64,000 nucleotides of DNA. Source: Desulfoluna sp942491485 (GTDB lineage: Bacteria; Desulfobacterota; Desulfobacteria; Desulfobacterales; Desulfolunaceae). Under the pieces are notes generated by a model. It was not told the DNA's origin. It made no database searches and saw only the letters and a program-made list of their open reading frames with translations. Within the stretch, counting starts at the first letter, position 1, and every line of letters starts with the position of its first letter. The stretch lies in NCBI GenBank assembly GCA_942491485.1, contig CALOAX010000020.1:1-64000 (forward strand). Reading direction: 5' to 3'. The position numbers and the translations under genes were made by a program. Positions 35,562 to 45,297 of the stretch are shown here, one piece after another.

Positions 35562-35768
35562 AGGACAGATCCTTAAGCAGCGTGGGTTCAGGTTCCTTTC
35601 TCTCCCTGCACGGAAAGGTGGATCTCAAGCGCATGCGAAGGGCAACTCGTGATGAGAAACCGTACACGAATCATGGGTGAAACAAAAGAAAAAAGGTAAC
35701 GGTTCACCCCTGTACAGGCCTGTAACAACGGCCTCATGAGGCTCTTTCGGCTCTGGTCGAAACGATCT

Positions 35769-38700
35769 TCATGAAACAGATTTATGCTTCAGCCGCCTTG
35801 CCAGGGTGTCTGTGAGGGAAGAGGCGCGTTCAAAATCGTATCCGTGGATGGCCTTTTCCACTGATGTGAGCAATTCCGAGAGTTTTCCATTCAGAAGTCC
35901 CCCTCCTTCAAGGGCGCTCTTGATCTCATGGAAGCAACCCTCAGACTCCACGGGGTCGAACTCGGCCAGGTGGGCAGCCAGGTCCGTCAGCAGGGAGAGG
36001 GCGGTTTCCGGTGGGCTGGGGCGGCTGGTAAGTTCAATGGGCGCCTCCTCACCTTGCCGCCTATGGCCCAGCTTGGTCACGGACTCCATGACCACGGAAA
36101 GGGATGCCTCCACCAGTGAGAGCACCCTTAAGATCCGATCCCGCTGGCCTTCAAGAACCGCCGATTCAAGGGATTTGGCCGCGAGCATGAGGTCCCCTGC
36201 GGCAATGTTTCCCGCCACTCCTTTTAAAGAGTGGGCGCTCCGTCTGGCATCCACCAGGCTCTCGTTTCCAACCAACCCTCGGAACTCCTTGGGAAACCCC
36301 ATGTACTGCGATTTGAACTCCTGAAGGATGCGTATGTAGATGTCCCAGGACCCTCCAAGTCGGTTGAGCCCTTCATCCAGGTTGAGCCCGGGAAGGGTAA
36401 AGGGGATCTCCTGATGGGCGTTGAGCTGGTTGTTGCGGTTGGGGACGCTGGGTCGCATCTGCATGGATTCGCTGAGGCGGATATTTTTCCGGATGGCGGA
36501 AAAAAGGCGGTTTCTGTCGATGGGTTTGGATATGTAGTCGTTCATGCCGGCGGCGAGGCACTTTTCCCGGTCACCGTACATGGCGTGGGCGGTCATGGCG
36601 ATGATGGGCAGCCCCGCGCGTTTCAGCTCGTGTCGAATGGCCCGGGTTGCCTGGTAACCATCCATCTGGGGCATCTGGATGTCCATGAGGACCACGTCGT
36701 AATTGGTTGATTTTACCTTTTCCACGGCCTCGGTACCGCAATCTGCCGTTTCAATTTGGGCGCCGGACCCCTGAAGCATCTCAATGGCCACCATTCGGTT
36801 GATGGGGTTGTCCTCCACCAGAAGGATGGTGACATCGGAAAACTCGTTGCTGGGGGCGAACTGCCGGGATGATGAATCCCTTCGTGTGGACTCGTAGCCG
36901 AAGATCTCCATGATGGAGTCAAAGAGAAGGGACTGCTTGATGGGCTTGAGAAGAAAGCTGTCCACCCCGATTTGCTTGGCGCGTTTTATCTCATACTCAT
37001 TGCCGAGGGCGCTGATCATTAAGATGGGGGGCGCATCGACGTTGGGGGCTTCTTTGATTTGCCGTGCCACCTCAATGCCGTCCATGCCAGGAAGGCGGAC
37101 ATCCAGGAGAACCACGTTATAGGGGTGGCCCTGGGCGGCTCCCAGATAGAGTTCCATGGCTTGCTCGCCCGACTCCGCCAGTTCGGTGCGGAACCCGAAG
37201 GATTCCATGTACCTCTTGATCACCATGAGGGTGGAGGGGTTGTCGTCTACGATGAGGGCACACATCTCTCGCATGTTGGGCGGCAGGGTGGGGGTCAGGG
37301 CGATGCTGTGCAGAACGGGCTTGAAGCAGGCCGTGAAGGCAAAGAGGCTGCCTTTGTTTCGACTGCTCTCCACCCAGATGTCGCCCCCCATGATCCGCAC
37401 AATGTTTCGGCAGATGGCAAGGCCCAGGCCGGTGCCACCGTACTTGCGGGTTGTGGAGCCGTCAGCCTGGGCAAAGGCATCGAAGATGTCCCCGTTGCTG
37501 GTCTCAAGCAGCTTGGGGTCGATGCCGATACCGGTGTCCCTGATTTCAAAGAGGAGCGTGGCGTTGGTGTCGTCCATCTCTTTAAGGGATGCGCGGATGC
37601 AGATTTCTCCCTGTTCCGTGAACTTAAAGGCATTGCTGATCAGGTTGGAGAGGACCTGGCGCAGGCGCAAGGGGTCGGCGATGAGTTGCCTGGGGATCTG
37701 GGGGTCGATGTCGATGATGAGTTCAAGTTGCTTGGCCATGTTCTTTTCAAGGAACATGTCGGCGCTTTCATCGATGAGCTCATGCAGGGAGAAGGGGATG
37801 CTCTCAAAGGTGAGTTTGCCCGCATCAATCTTCGAAAAATCAAGGATGTCGTTGATGAGTTCCAGCAGGGAGAGCGAGGAGGTACGAATGATGTTGATGT
37901 ACTCCCGCCCCCTTTCCGCATCCTTGTTTTTCATGAGGAGGTCAGACATCCCCACGATGGCATTTAAGGGGGTTCGTATTTCGTGGCTCATGTTGGCCAG
38001 GAACTCGCTTTTTGCTCGGGTTGATTGATCGGCTTCTTCTTTGGCGCGCGTGAGGCTTTCGTTGGCCCGGATCAACTCCTGGGTCCGTTCTTCCACCCTC
38101 TTTTCCAGTTCGTTTCGTGCATTGGCCAGGGCTTCTTCGGCCCGTTTCCGGTCGGTGATGTCTCTGGCCACTCCCCGGAAGCCGGTGGGCTCTCCGTGCT
38201 GATTTCGAATCAGGGTGGCGGAGATGGAGAGCACGCCCATGGATCCGTCTTTTGCCACCATCTCGTAGTCAGTGATTTTTCCGGGATTTCCGGTTTCGTA
38301 TATGGTGTGAAAGATGTGGAAGAGTTTGCCGGCGGTTTTTTTGCTGGTGTACGCTTTGTAATGAAGCCCCATGAGCTCCTGGCGTGAGTATCCTGAAATG
38401 TCACACATGGAGTTGTTGAAGAAGACCAGTTTGCCGGCGAGGTTGACCTCAAAAAATCCCTCCTGGATGCTGTCCAGAATGGTCTGGTAGGAGTCCCGGC
38501 TCTTGAGGAGATCTTTTTCGTACTGCTTGCGTTTGGCAATCTCTTCCCGGAGCTTCCGGTTTGTGCGTACCAGCTCTGCGGTGCGGTTTTCCACCTTCTC
38601 TTCCAGGGTGTCCCGATAATCTTCCAGCTCGCTCTGACTCTTTATCTGGCGGGTGATGTCCCGAAGGAAGGTAAGGGTGGCTGGGCGACCCCGCCAGAGG

Positions 38701-39119
38701 GTGCCCATGGAGCGAAGGCGAACCGTGCCGAACTTACCGTCTGCCTTGAGGGTTCGGAAGTTGTATTGGGAGAGATCCTGGCCCTCGGTATCACCGATGG
38801 TCAGGCGGTAGTTGTCCAGGACGCGCAGGGTGTCGTCATGGTGAATGAATTCGGCAATGGGGTGGCCGACGATTTCATGGGCCTGGCGATTCAGGTGCTC
38901 TTCCACTTTGCTGTTGACGAAGACGAAGCATTCGTCCTGCACCACCACGATTCCGTCGCTGGCATTTTCGACCATCGCGTTTTTGAGATTCAGGGACTCT
39001 CTTGCTTCCTTCAGTTCTGCTTCCAGGCGCCGGATTGTTTCGTGAGACGCTTCATGTGGCATGTGTTCTGACAACGATGAGTCCTCCGGTAAGGGGAGCG
39101 TGGGCAACGCATCACTCAT
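35769..39119 (-). CDS. Hybrid sensor histidine kinase (PAS-PAS-HisKA-HATPase-REC-REC-HPt)
   Basis: 1116 residues. Two PAS domains (~45-160 and ~210-325), each followed by coiled coil. HisKA has H379 (NMSHEIRTPLNAIVG), and HATPase shows VLSNLISNAFKF, DTGIGI, GGTGLGLAI. Receiver 1 has D673 (VVLLDVRLPGMDG); receiver 2 has VEDN, D813 (VVLMDIQMPQMDGYQATRAI) and K in ISKPID. The C-terminal HPt domain has H963 (AHSLKGVAGNI). No transmembrane segment is visible, so the sensor is cytoplasmic. The multistep relay His-Asp-His-Asp would end on a separate receiver, most simply the HD-GYP regulator next door. BarA/ArcB-like layout. Confidence 0.93.
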   Translation of the reverse strand: MSDALPTLPLPEDSSLSEHMPHEASHETIRRLEAELKEARESLNLKNAMVENASDGIVVVQDECFVFVNSKVEEHLNRQAHEIVGHPIAEFIHHDDTLRVLDNYRLTIGDTEGQDLSQYNFRTLKADGKFGTVRLRSMGTLWRGRPATLTFLRDITRQIKSQSELEDYRDTLEEKVENRTAELVRTNRKLREEIAKRKQYEKDLLKSRDSYQTILDSIQEGFFEVNLAGKLVFFNNSMCDISGYSRQELMGLHYKAYTSKKTAGKLFHIFHTIYETGNPGKITDYEMVAKDGSMGVLSISATLIRNQHGEPTGFRGVARDITDRKRAEEALANARNELEKRVEERTQELIRANESLTRAKEEADQSTRAKSEFLANMSHEIRTPLNAIVGMSDLLMKNKDAERGREYINIIRTSSLSLLELINDILDFSKIDAGKLTFESIPFSLHELIDESADMFLEKNMAKQLELIIDIDPQIPRQLIADPLRLRQVLSNLISNAFKFTEQGEICIRASLKEMDDTNATLLFEIRDTGIGIDPKLLETSNGDIFDAFAQADGSTTRKYGGTGLGLAICRNIVRIMGGDIWVESSRNKGSLFAFTACFKPVLHSIALTPTLPPNMREMCALIVDDNPSTLMVIKRYMESFGFRTELAESGEQAMELYLGAAQGHPYNVVLLDVRLPGMDGIEVARQIKEAPNVDAPPILMISALGNEYEIKRAKQIGVDSFLLKPIKQSLLFDSIMEIFGYESTRRDSSSRQFAPSNEFSDVTILLVEDNPINRMVAIEMLQGSGAQIETADCGTEAVEKVKSTNYDVVLMDIQMPQMDGYQATRAIRHELKRAGLPIIAMTAHAMYGDREKCLAAGMNDYISKPIDRNRLFSAIRKNIRLSESMQMRPSVPNRNNQLNAHQEIPFTLPGLNLDEGLNRLGGSWDIYIRILQEFKSQYMGFPKEFRGLVGNESLVDARRSAHSLKGVAGNIAAGDLMLAAKSLESAVLEGQRDRILRVLSLVEASLSVVMESVTKLGHRRQGEEAPIELTSRPSPPETALSLLTDLAAHLAEFDPVESEGCFHEIKSALEGGGLLNGKLSELLTSVEKAIHGYDFERASSLTDTLARRLKHKSVS

Positions 39120-39304
39120 AGAGCCGTGCCCTGGGTGGGACGTATGGGCTTTGGGTGTTGGCCCCTCGCCTTGGGCCGTGGGAGGGTGAGTGTTGATTAT
39201 ATAGAACGATGTTTATGTTTATAGACTATCGTTATATCACCTTTCCGGTAATTTCAACTGTTTCACGCATTTTTAAGAGGTTTTTTCTTGGATGGGCGTT
39301 GGAT

Positions 39305-40999
39305 TCAGGATCCGCCCCGGGCGAGGGGAGAGGGATGGGTGGAGTCGATGTACCGCTTGACACCTTTGACAATGCCGTCACAGATTTTCTCCTGATAAGC
39401 TGCCGACGTGAGCCGTTTGCATTCACGCTTGTTGCTGATAAACCCAGTTTCAACAAGGATGGCGGGCATGCGTGCGCCCAGAAGGACATAGAAAGGGGCT
39501 TGTTTCACGCCCTTGTTCCGGATGTCACCGTAGCTGCTTTTCAGGTCGGAGACCAACGAGTTCTGGACGTATTGAGCCAGGCGGCTCGATTCGTTGATCT
39601 TGGCGTTTTTCATCAGGCTGTTCAAGATGGTGTGGAGGTCACTGATGTTTTTTTCGCTGGTGGCGTTTTCCCGTGCAGCCACATTGATGGAGTCCCTGTC
39701 TTTGGCAAGGTTGAGGAAATAGGTCTCCACGCCGTAAGCATTTCTGTTCCGAGAGGCATTGGCGTGAATGGAGATGAAGAGGTCAGCCCGTTTTTTGTTG
39801 GCCAGGGTGGTTCGTTCGTCCAGGGTGAGGAAACGGTCGGTGCTGCGTGTAAGGATCACCTCACACTTCAGCTCCTGGCGAAGCTTTACAGCGAGTCGCT
39901 TGGCGATTTTGAGCACAACGTCCTTTTCGGAGACACCTTTGTAATATCCGGGGGCGCCGTGGTCTTTTCCTCCGTGGCCCGCGTCGATGACGATACGCCG
40001 AACACCGAGGGCCAGTTGCCGGGCCAGGTCATCATGGGAGAGCAGTTCGTTGACATCGGCTTTTGGAATGTTCGCCTTCGGGGTACTGGCGGGGGCGGAG
40101 CCGCTCCAGATATCCACGACAATGCGATTGGGGCTTTTCAGGGAGAAGACTTTGTAATGGCTGAAGTTGACGGCATCCACCACCACCCGGGTTGTGCCGG
40201 GCTTGTAGGGTCCCGAACGAACCTGCTTTACCCTGGAATCGTTGGGCAGGGTAATGCTTGATTTCAGGGTGTTTGTTGCATTCCCCTTGATGTCTATCCA
40301 GATGCGTTTGGGCTTTTTGTTTTTCGGGTCGTGACGCAACATGCCGTGGGTGAAGCGAAGGGCCCCTGTGGTGTCCAGAACGATACGGGTGCGTGAGGGC
40401 AGGGAGCCGTAGCGGATGTGGGTGATGGCGCCCGCAGATGTTGTGGTGCTTGTGTTTCTGGGGGGCTGCGTAACGGCCTTTTGACTTTTTTGGGTCTCAG
40501 GGGCCTTGGTGGCAGCCGGTTTGGCGGGAGCCGCCGTGGCTTTGGGAAGGCGCCTCAGAAGTTTCGTCGCCTCCTGGCTGTAGCGGCTGGAACCAAAGGC
40601 CCGGGCTTGGGTGAGAAGGTCTCTGGCTCGCTCCAGGTCGGCTTGCTTGCCCGAGTATTTTTCCAGGTCGATGTAGAGTTTTCCGGCCTGGTAGAGACCC
40701 GCAGGGGCCCAGGGCCCCGTTTTGTCTTTGCGCCAGACCTGCAGGTATTTGTCGGCGCAGATCTCCCATTTGTCTCGCCTGTTTCTCCAGGAGCTGTTCT
40801 TGAGGAGCTTGCGATGGTAAGCCTCGGCTGCAAGGTAGGCCTGTTTTGGGGTCTCTTTGGCGTGGGCCGGGGAGGCTGTCAAAGGAAGGCTGAGAAGCAG
40901 TATCAGGAGCAGGAGACGTACCACGGCGACGGTCCACCGAGACCTGTGGGGACTTAAGGTGGCATCTGATCTCTTATGGCTCGCTCTGGTCTGCTGCAC
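39305..40999 (-). CDS. amiC: N-acetylmuramoyl-L-alanine amidase (AmiC-like, AMIN + Amidase_3)
   Basis: I choose GTG 40999, which has GGGAG 6 nt upstream and starts 14 nt after the mutS stop; the open frame itself extends into mutS. A signal peptide (VAVVRLLLLILLLSLPLTAS) leads to a helical repeat-like region. A Pro/Thr/Ala-rich linker, an AMIN domain (~190-300; RIVLDTTGALRFTHG, RIVVDIWSG) and the zinc amidase follow: IDAGHGGKDHGAPG (first His), E-ligand region VLTRSTDRFLTLDERT, FISIHANAS (second His), and the catalytic Glu in MPAILVETGFISNKRE. It cleaves the amide between muramic acid and the stem peptide during cell separation. Confidence 0.9.
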   Translation of the reverse strand: MQQTRASHKRSDATLSPHRSRWTVAVVRLLLLILLLSLPLTASPAHAKETPKQAYLAAEAYHRKLLKNSSWRNRRDKWEICADKYLQVWRKDKTGPWAPAGLYQAGKLYIDLEKYSGKQADLERARDLLTQARAFGSSRYSQEATKLLRRLPKATAAPAKPAATKAPETQKSQKAVTQPPRNTSTTTSAGAITHIRYGSLPSRTRIVLDTTGALRFTHGMLRHDPKNKKPKRIWIDIKGNATNTLKSSITLPNDSRVKQVRSGPYKPGTTRVVVDAVNFSHYKVFSLKSPNRIVVDIWSGSAPASTPKANIPKADVNELLSHDDLARQLALGVRRIVIDAGHGGKDHGAPGYYKGVSEKDVVLKIAKRLAVKLRQELKCEVILTRSTDRFLTLDERTTLANKKRADLFISIHANASRNRNAYGVETYFLNLAKDRDSINVAARENATSEKNISDLHTILNSLMKNAKINESSRLAQYVQNSLVSDLKSSYGDIRNKGVKQAPFYVLLGARMPAILVETGFISNKRECKRLTSAAYQEKICDGIVKGVKRYIDSTHPSPLARGGS

Positions 41000-41012
41000 C
41001 CGATCTCCCGCG

Positions 41013-43694
41013 TTAACTCTCTGATTCCTCTTCGGCAAGGGCTTTGAGTTCGTTTAGCAGGGCAAGGGCCTGCAGGGGGGTAGTGGCGTTGATGTCCACC
41101 GCCTGAAGTTTTTCCAGAACTGGGTTTTCCTTGGAGGGGAAAAGGGCCAGTTGAACAAATCCGCTCTCTTTTTTGGTCTTCTTCTTGGGGGGCTTGGCCT
41201 TTTTGCCGCATCTGGCCTCCGGAAGACCTTCCCCCAGTCGTCGTCCCAGGTTTTTCTGGTCCCCGTTTTCATCGCTTTCGATGACGGAGAGCACTTTTTT
41301 TGCTCGCTTTATTACCGTCTGAGGAACACCGGCAAGCCGTGCCACTTGGATACCGTAGCTTCTGTTGGTCCCGCCTTCAACCAGTTTTCGTAAAAAGATG
41401 ATGTTTTCGTTCCACTCCTTGACAGCAATGTTGAAGTTTTTGACCCGTGGTTTCAGGCCTTCAAGCTCCGTCAGTTCGTGGTAGTGGGTAGCAAAAAGGG
41501 TTTTAACGCCGTTTCCGGAAAGATCATGGAGGTATTCGGCCACGGCCCAGGCGATGCTGAGTCCGTCGTAGGTGCTTGTCCCTCTTCCGATTTCATCCAT
41601 GATGATGAGGCTGTTTGAGGTGGCGTTGTTGAGGATGTTGGCTGTCTCCTCCATCTCCACCATAAAGGTGCTCTGTCCCTGGGAGAGGTTGTCCAGGGCG
41701 CCGACGCGGGTGAAGATTCGGTCGGTGACGCTGATAACGGCCTTGGCTGCCGGTACAAAGGATCCCAATTGGGCCATGACGGTGATGAGGGCAACCTGCC
41801 TCAGTACCGTCGACTTACCGGCCATGTTGGGGCCGGTGATCAGGATCACCTGGTTGTCTGTGTTGTCAAGGCGGATGGAGTTGGGTACATACCGTTCTGC
41901 GGTGATCATCTTTTCCACCACGGGGTGGCGGCCGTCCCGGATGTCAATGACGCCATCCGAGGCGATGACGGGGCGCGTGTAGCCGTTGTGGTCTGCAATT
42001 TCGGCAAGGGCCAGAAGCACATCCACCCGGGCGATAAAACGCGAGGCCGAAGAGAGTTCAGCGTTGCGGGCCGTGACAGCGTCCCTTAAACTGCAGAAGA
42101 TCTGGTACTCGAGGGTGCTTCGCTTCTCCTCGGCATGGAGGACCTTGGTCTCGAACTCTTTGAGCTCTTCGGTGATGTAACGCTCTGCGTTGACCAGGGT
42201 CTGCTTGCGGATGTAATTTCCCGGTACCTGCGTGGACTGGGCTTTGGAGACTTCGATAAAGTATCCGAACACCTTGTTGTATTTGACTTTCAGGGATGAA
42301 AGCCCGGTTTTCTCCCGCTCGGAGACCTCCAACTCGGCAATCCAGCTCTTGCCGTCGGTGGTGAGACGAATAAGCTCGTCGAGTTCGGCGTCATATCCTT
42401 CCCGGATGATGCCGCCATCCTGAAGGGTCAGGGGGGCATCTTCCCGGACGGCATTGTGGAGGAGCTCGGCCAGTTCCGACAGGCTGCCCGCATCCCCGTC
42501 GTAGCGGTAAAGGGATGATCTGAAATCGGTGAGTTGCTCCAGGAGCCGGGGCAGGGCAAGCAGGGAGTTCTTAAGTGCCGACAAGTCCCGGGCGTTGCCC
42601 TGGTTCATGGCGATACGGCTGGCCAACCGTTCGAGGTCAAAGACACCGCCCAGGTCTTCACGTGCGAGGCTGCGGCGGGTCATGTGATCCTTGGCCTCGG
42701 ATACAGCGTCAAGTCGGGCTTCAATGGCTTCGGTCACCAACAGGGGCGAGCGGACCCAGCTTTTCAGCAGGCGGCCGCCCATGGCGGTGACGGTTTTGTC
42801 GATGGTACCCACGAGGGTTCCTTTTCGGGAGCCGTCTCTCAGGTTGGAGATAAGTTCCAGGTTTCTTAAACTGGAGTCGTCCATCACGAGGTAGTCGTCG
42901 AGGCCGTAGGTTTCGATCCTGTCAAGGTGTTCTATCTTCTGAAGCTGGGTGTCACTTACGTAGGAGAGGATCGCTCCGGCAGCGGCAACCCCTGCTTTTT
43001 GATTTTCACAGCCAAAGCCCTCCAGGGACCGGGTGTTGAACTGCTCCGTGAGACGCTTTTTGGCCCCCCGGTGATCAAATTCCCGGTCTTCAAGGTAGGT
43101 GAAGGAGCTGTTCCCAAGGGCCTCTTTCAGGGGGGCGAGATCCCTGTCCGACCGAAGGGATTCGGGCAGGAGAATTTCTGACGGTGAAAGTTTGACCGAT
43201 TCGTCAAAGAGGGCGCCGAGGTTTTTCGACTCGCAGAGTCGAAAGGTACCCGTGGAGATGTCCAGGCAGGCCAGGCCCGCAAGGCCGTTGTTGCGATGAA
43301 TGGAGAGGATGAAGTTGTTGCTCTTCTCATCCAGAAGGGCCGTGTCCAGAATCATGCCGGGGGTGACGATGCGGGTGACGTCACGTTTTACCAGCCCTTT
43401 GGCCGCCTTGGGGTCTTCAATCTGTTCACAGACAGCCACCTTGAGCCCGGCACCGATGAGTTTGGCGATGTAGCTGTCTGCCGCCTTGGCTGGAATGCCA
43501 CACATGGGGATGGGGTTGTCGGATTTTTTGTCCCGGGATGTGAGGGCAATTTCAAGGACTTTGGACGCTTTTTCCGCATCCTCAAAGAACATCTCAAAAA
43601 AATCACCCATACGGTAGAAGAGAATTGAATCCGGGTGCTTGGATTTGATCTCAAGGTACTGGGTCATCATGGGTGTGGGTTTGTTTTGCGTCAT
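41013..43694 (-). CDS. mutS: DNA mismatch repair protein MutS
   Basis: I take ATG 43694 (MTQNKPTPMMTQYLEIKS); the longer frame begins at a TTG. Complete MutS of ~893 residues. The mismatch-recognition Phe-x-Glu is in ILFYRMGDFFEMF; the connector, lever and clamp follow; the ATPase has Walker A GPNMAGKSTVLRQVALI, the DEIGRGTSTYDGLSIAW Walker B and ATHYHEL. The C-terminal ~60 residues hold a Lys-rich linker and the dimer/tetramer helix. It binds base mismatches and short loops and recruits MutL. It is followed closely by the amidase gene, probably on the same transcript. Confidence 0.97.
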   Translation of the reverse strand: MTQNKPTPMMTQYLEIKSKHPDSILFYRMGDFFEMFFEDAEKASKVLEIALTSRDKKSDNPIPMCGIPAKAADSYIAKLIGAGLKVAVCEQIEDPKAAKGLVKRDVTRIVTPGMILDTALLDEKSNNFILSIHRNNGLAGLACLDISTGTFRLCESKNLGALFDESVKLSPSEILLPESLRSDRDLAPLKEALGNSSFTYLEDREFDHRGAKKRLTEQFNTRSLEGFGCENQKAGVAAAGAILSYVSDTQLQKIEHLDRIETYGLDDYLVMDDSSLRNLELISNLRDGSRKGTLVGTIDKTVTAMGGRLLKSWVRSPLLVTEAIEARLDAVSEAKDHMTRRSLAREDLGGVFDLERLASRIAMNQGNARDLSALKNSLLALPRLLEQLTDFRSSLYRYDGDAGSLSELAELLHNAVREDAPLTLQDGGIIREGYDAELDELIRLTTDGKSWIAELEVSEREKTGLSSLKVKYNKVFGYFIEVSKAQSTQVPGNYIRKQTLVNAERYITEELKEFETKVLHAEEKRSTLEYQIFCSLRDAVTARNAELSSASRFIARVDVLLALAEIADHNGYTRPVIASDGVIDIRDGRHPVVEKMITAERYVPNSIRLDNTDNQVILITGPNMAGKSTVLRQVALITVMAQLGSFVPAAKAVISVTDRIFTRVGALDNLSQGQSTFMVEMEETANILNNATSNSLIIMDEIGRGTSTYDGLSIAWAVAEYLHDLSGNGVKTLFATHYHELTELEGLKPRVKNFNIAVKEWNENIIFLRKLVEGGTNRSYGIQVARLAGVPQTVIKRAKKVLSVIESDENGDQKNLGRRLGEGLPEARCGKKAKPPKKKTKKESGFVQLALFPSKENPVLEKLQAVDINATTPLQALALLNELKALAEEESES

Positions 43695-43719
43695 GGTCTC
43701 TTCGGTGCTGTGCTCCGCC

Positions 43720-43752
43720 GAAAGCAAACGCCGCGCTTGTTGGGCGCGGCGT
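43720..43752 (-). terminator. Terminator-like hairpin between lapA and mutS
   Basis: Minus strand: ACGCCGCGC / GCGCGGCGT around CCAACAA followed by TTTGCTTT. It may end lapA transcripts; mutS would then need a promoter between 43753 and 43871 or read-through. Confidence 0.6.
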
Positions 43753-43871
43753 AAAAGGCTTTGGAACAGATTATTACAGGGGGCGCATCAAGGTGGCGGC
43801 ATCGTAAGAATTTAAGATGCCTTGCAAACCGGGCGGACTCCCTTGGGATTTATCGATAAGGGCTGATTACA

Positions 43872-44294
43872 TCAGTTCTGCTGGGGGGCCGGTTCCGTCT
43901 CGGTCTCTTTGACGGTGTCTGCTTCCATCACGTCGGCGGGGGCAGGCTCTTCAACCACGGGCTCCTGGGCAACAGGGCGTCGTTTCAACAGATCCATCTC
44001 ACCGCGCAGGGTGGAGATCTTTTCCTGCTGAGAGTCGATGACGGCGTTGAGCTCTTTAACCATTTTGCCGGACTTGAACTTGGCCACAAGGCCGGAGGAG
44101 TATGCCAGGAGGAAGCCGACGAGAAAGCAGCCCAGGAAATAGAGACCATGGGGAATATCGGGGGTCTGGTAGCCCCATATCTTAAGGTCGACTGTCAGTT
44201 TCTGGGCGGTGAGGAAGAATTCCCGGTTCTGGTAGGCAACGACAAACAGAGCGGCGAGAATCAAAAATAACAGAGCGATTTTGAATTTTTTCAT
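43872..44294 (-). CDS. lapA: LapA-domain inner-membrane protein
   Basis: 140 residues. Two hydrophobic helices (IALLFLILAALFVVAYQN and GLYFLGCFLVGFLLAYSSGL) are separated by a short loop. A coiled-coil segment (VKELNAVIDSQQEKISTLRG) and an acidic Pro/Glu-rich tail follow. This is the layout of LapA/YciS (DUF1049) proteins, which in E. coli act with LapB in lipopolysaccharide assembly control. No lapB is adjacent, so the assignment is at domain level only. Confidence 0.75.
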   Translation of the reverse strand: MKKFKIALLFLILAALFVVAYQNREFFLTAQKLTVDLKIWGYQTPDIPHGLYFLGCFLVGFLLAYSSGLVAKFKSGKMVKELNAVIDSQQEKISTLRGEMDLLKRRPVAQEPVVEEPAPADVMEADTVKETETEPAPQQN

Positions 44295-44529
44295 GGCATT
44301 TCTCCTGGTGTCGTGCCCGGTTTTTCCGTCGGCAGGGTTTTCTGGGCCTGCGTATGGGGCGCGGTTCGTCGCGTATCGACGAACGAGATTAGCGAGTCGG
44401 CAGGCAAGTTGGTAAAGATACTGTTGGATTCACATACGCTTTTTGATGGCAAAATTCAACCCTTTTTTTCTCGGAAGGGCTTGGAGGACGGGCTTTTTCA
44501 CCTTTGGGTGGGGAGGTGGAAGGACGGGG

Positions 44530-45270
44530 TCAGAGACGCACCAGTTCAAGATCTCCCCAGAACCCGATACGGGAACCGACAACAACCACAAGGCCTTCGA
44601 CCCCTGGGATGGTTTTTCCGAAGTCCATGGCCGAATCGATGGAGTTGGCATCCTTGACTCTGTTTCCGATGGAGGTGGCAGCCGCGTCGGCCAGGGCACC
44701 CGACGGGGATACGACGCAGACGGCATCGCTTTTACCGAAACTTAAGGAGTGGCCCACGGTGCCGGAAGAGGTGCAGACGGCAAAGGGAGCCTGGATGTCT
44801 TTAAACGCCAGGCCCACCTTCATGGAGAAGGGGGAATCTCCGGCGTACAGGGCCACGGTGGTGTCCCCTGTGACGGCAATGAAGGTGTCCCCTCCGTTTT
44901 CAACGATCACCTCGGGTGAGAGAGGAAGAAGGGCGCGGACCACTGTCTCGGACAGGGTGCCTGCCACGGATGCCATGGGTCCTACACCCGCTTTTTGAGA
45001 CGCGTCCGCCATGGCACGGATCATGGAAGGGGCCGGCCCGGCAACCGGGACGGGTACCAGGGATGTCGCAAAGGAGGGGTGGGCCGTCACCCATGTTTCA
45101 AGGGGTGTTCGAGCCGCAAGAATGGCCTGGGTTGCTTCATTTGTCAGGTCACGGCAGGCGGAAATGGCAAGGTCGGTCTCCTTGACGGTGACACGAAACG
45201 TGGTGAGGGCTTCTCTTCCGCAGAGGTTTCGGTACGTTCGGTTTTGAAAAAGTGGGTTTTCCTGGCTCAT
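44530..45270 (-). CDS. UPF0280 family protein (ApbE-like fold)
   Basis: 246 residues with the features of UPF0280: the N-terminal YRNLCGREALTTFRVTVKETDL, the Gly-rich region GPMASVAGTLSETVVRAL, VIVENGGDTFI, FAVCTSSGTVGHSLSFGKSDAV and a C-terminal VVVVGSRIGFWGDLELV. The family is distantly related to ApbE flavin transferases; its function is not established. The gene starts 27 bp after dgt on the same strand, so they are probably cotranscribed. Confidence 0.88.
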   Translation of the reverse strand: MSQENPLFQNRTYRNLCGREALTTFRVTVKETDLAISACRDLTNEATQAILAARTPLETWVTAHPSFATSLVPVPVAGPAPSMIRAMADASQKAGVGPMASVAGTLSETVVRALLPLSPEVIVENGGDTFIAVTGDTTVALYAGDSPFSMKVGLAFKDIQAPFAVCTSSGTVGHSLSFGKSDAVCVVSPSGALADAAATSIGNRVKDANSIDSAMDFGKTIPGVEGLVVVVGSRIGFWGDLELVRL

Positions 45271-45297
45271 GGGTCCTTTGGGGCGTGCTAACCCGGG

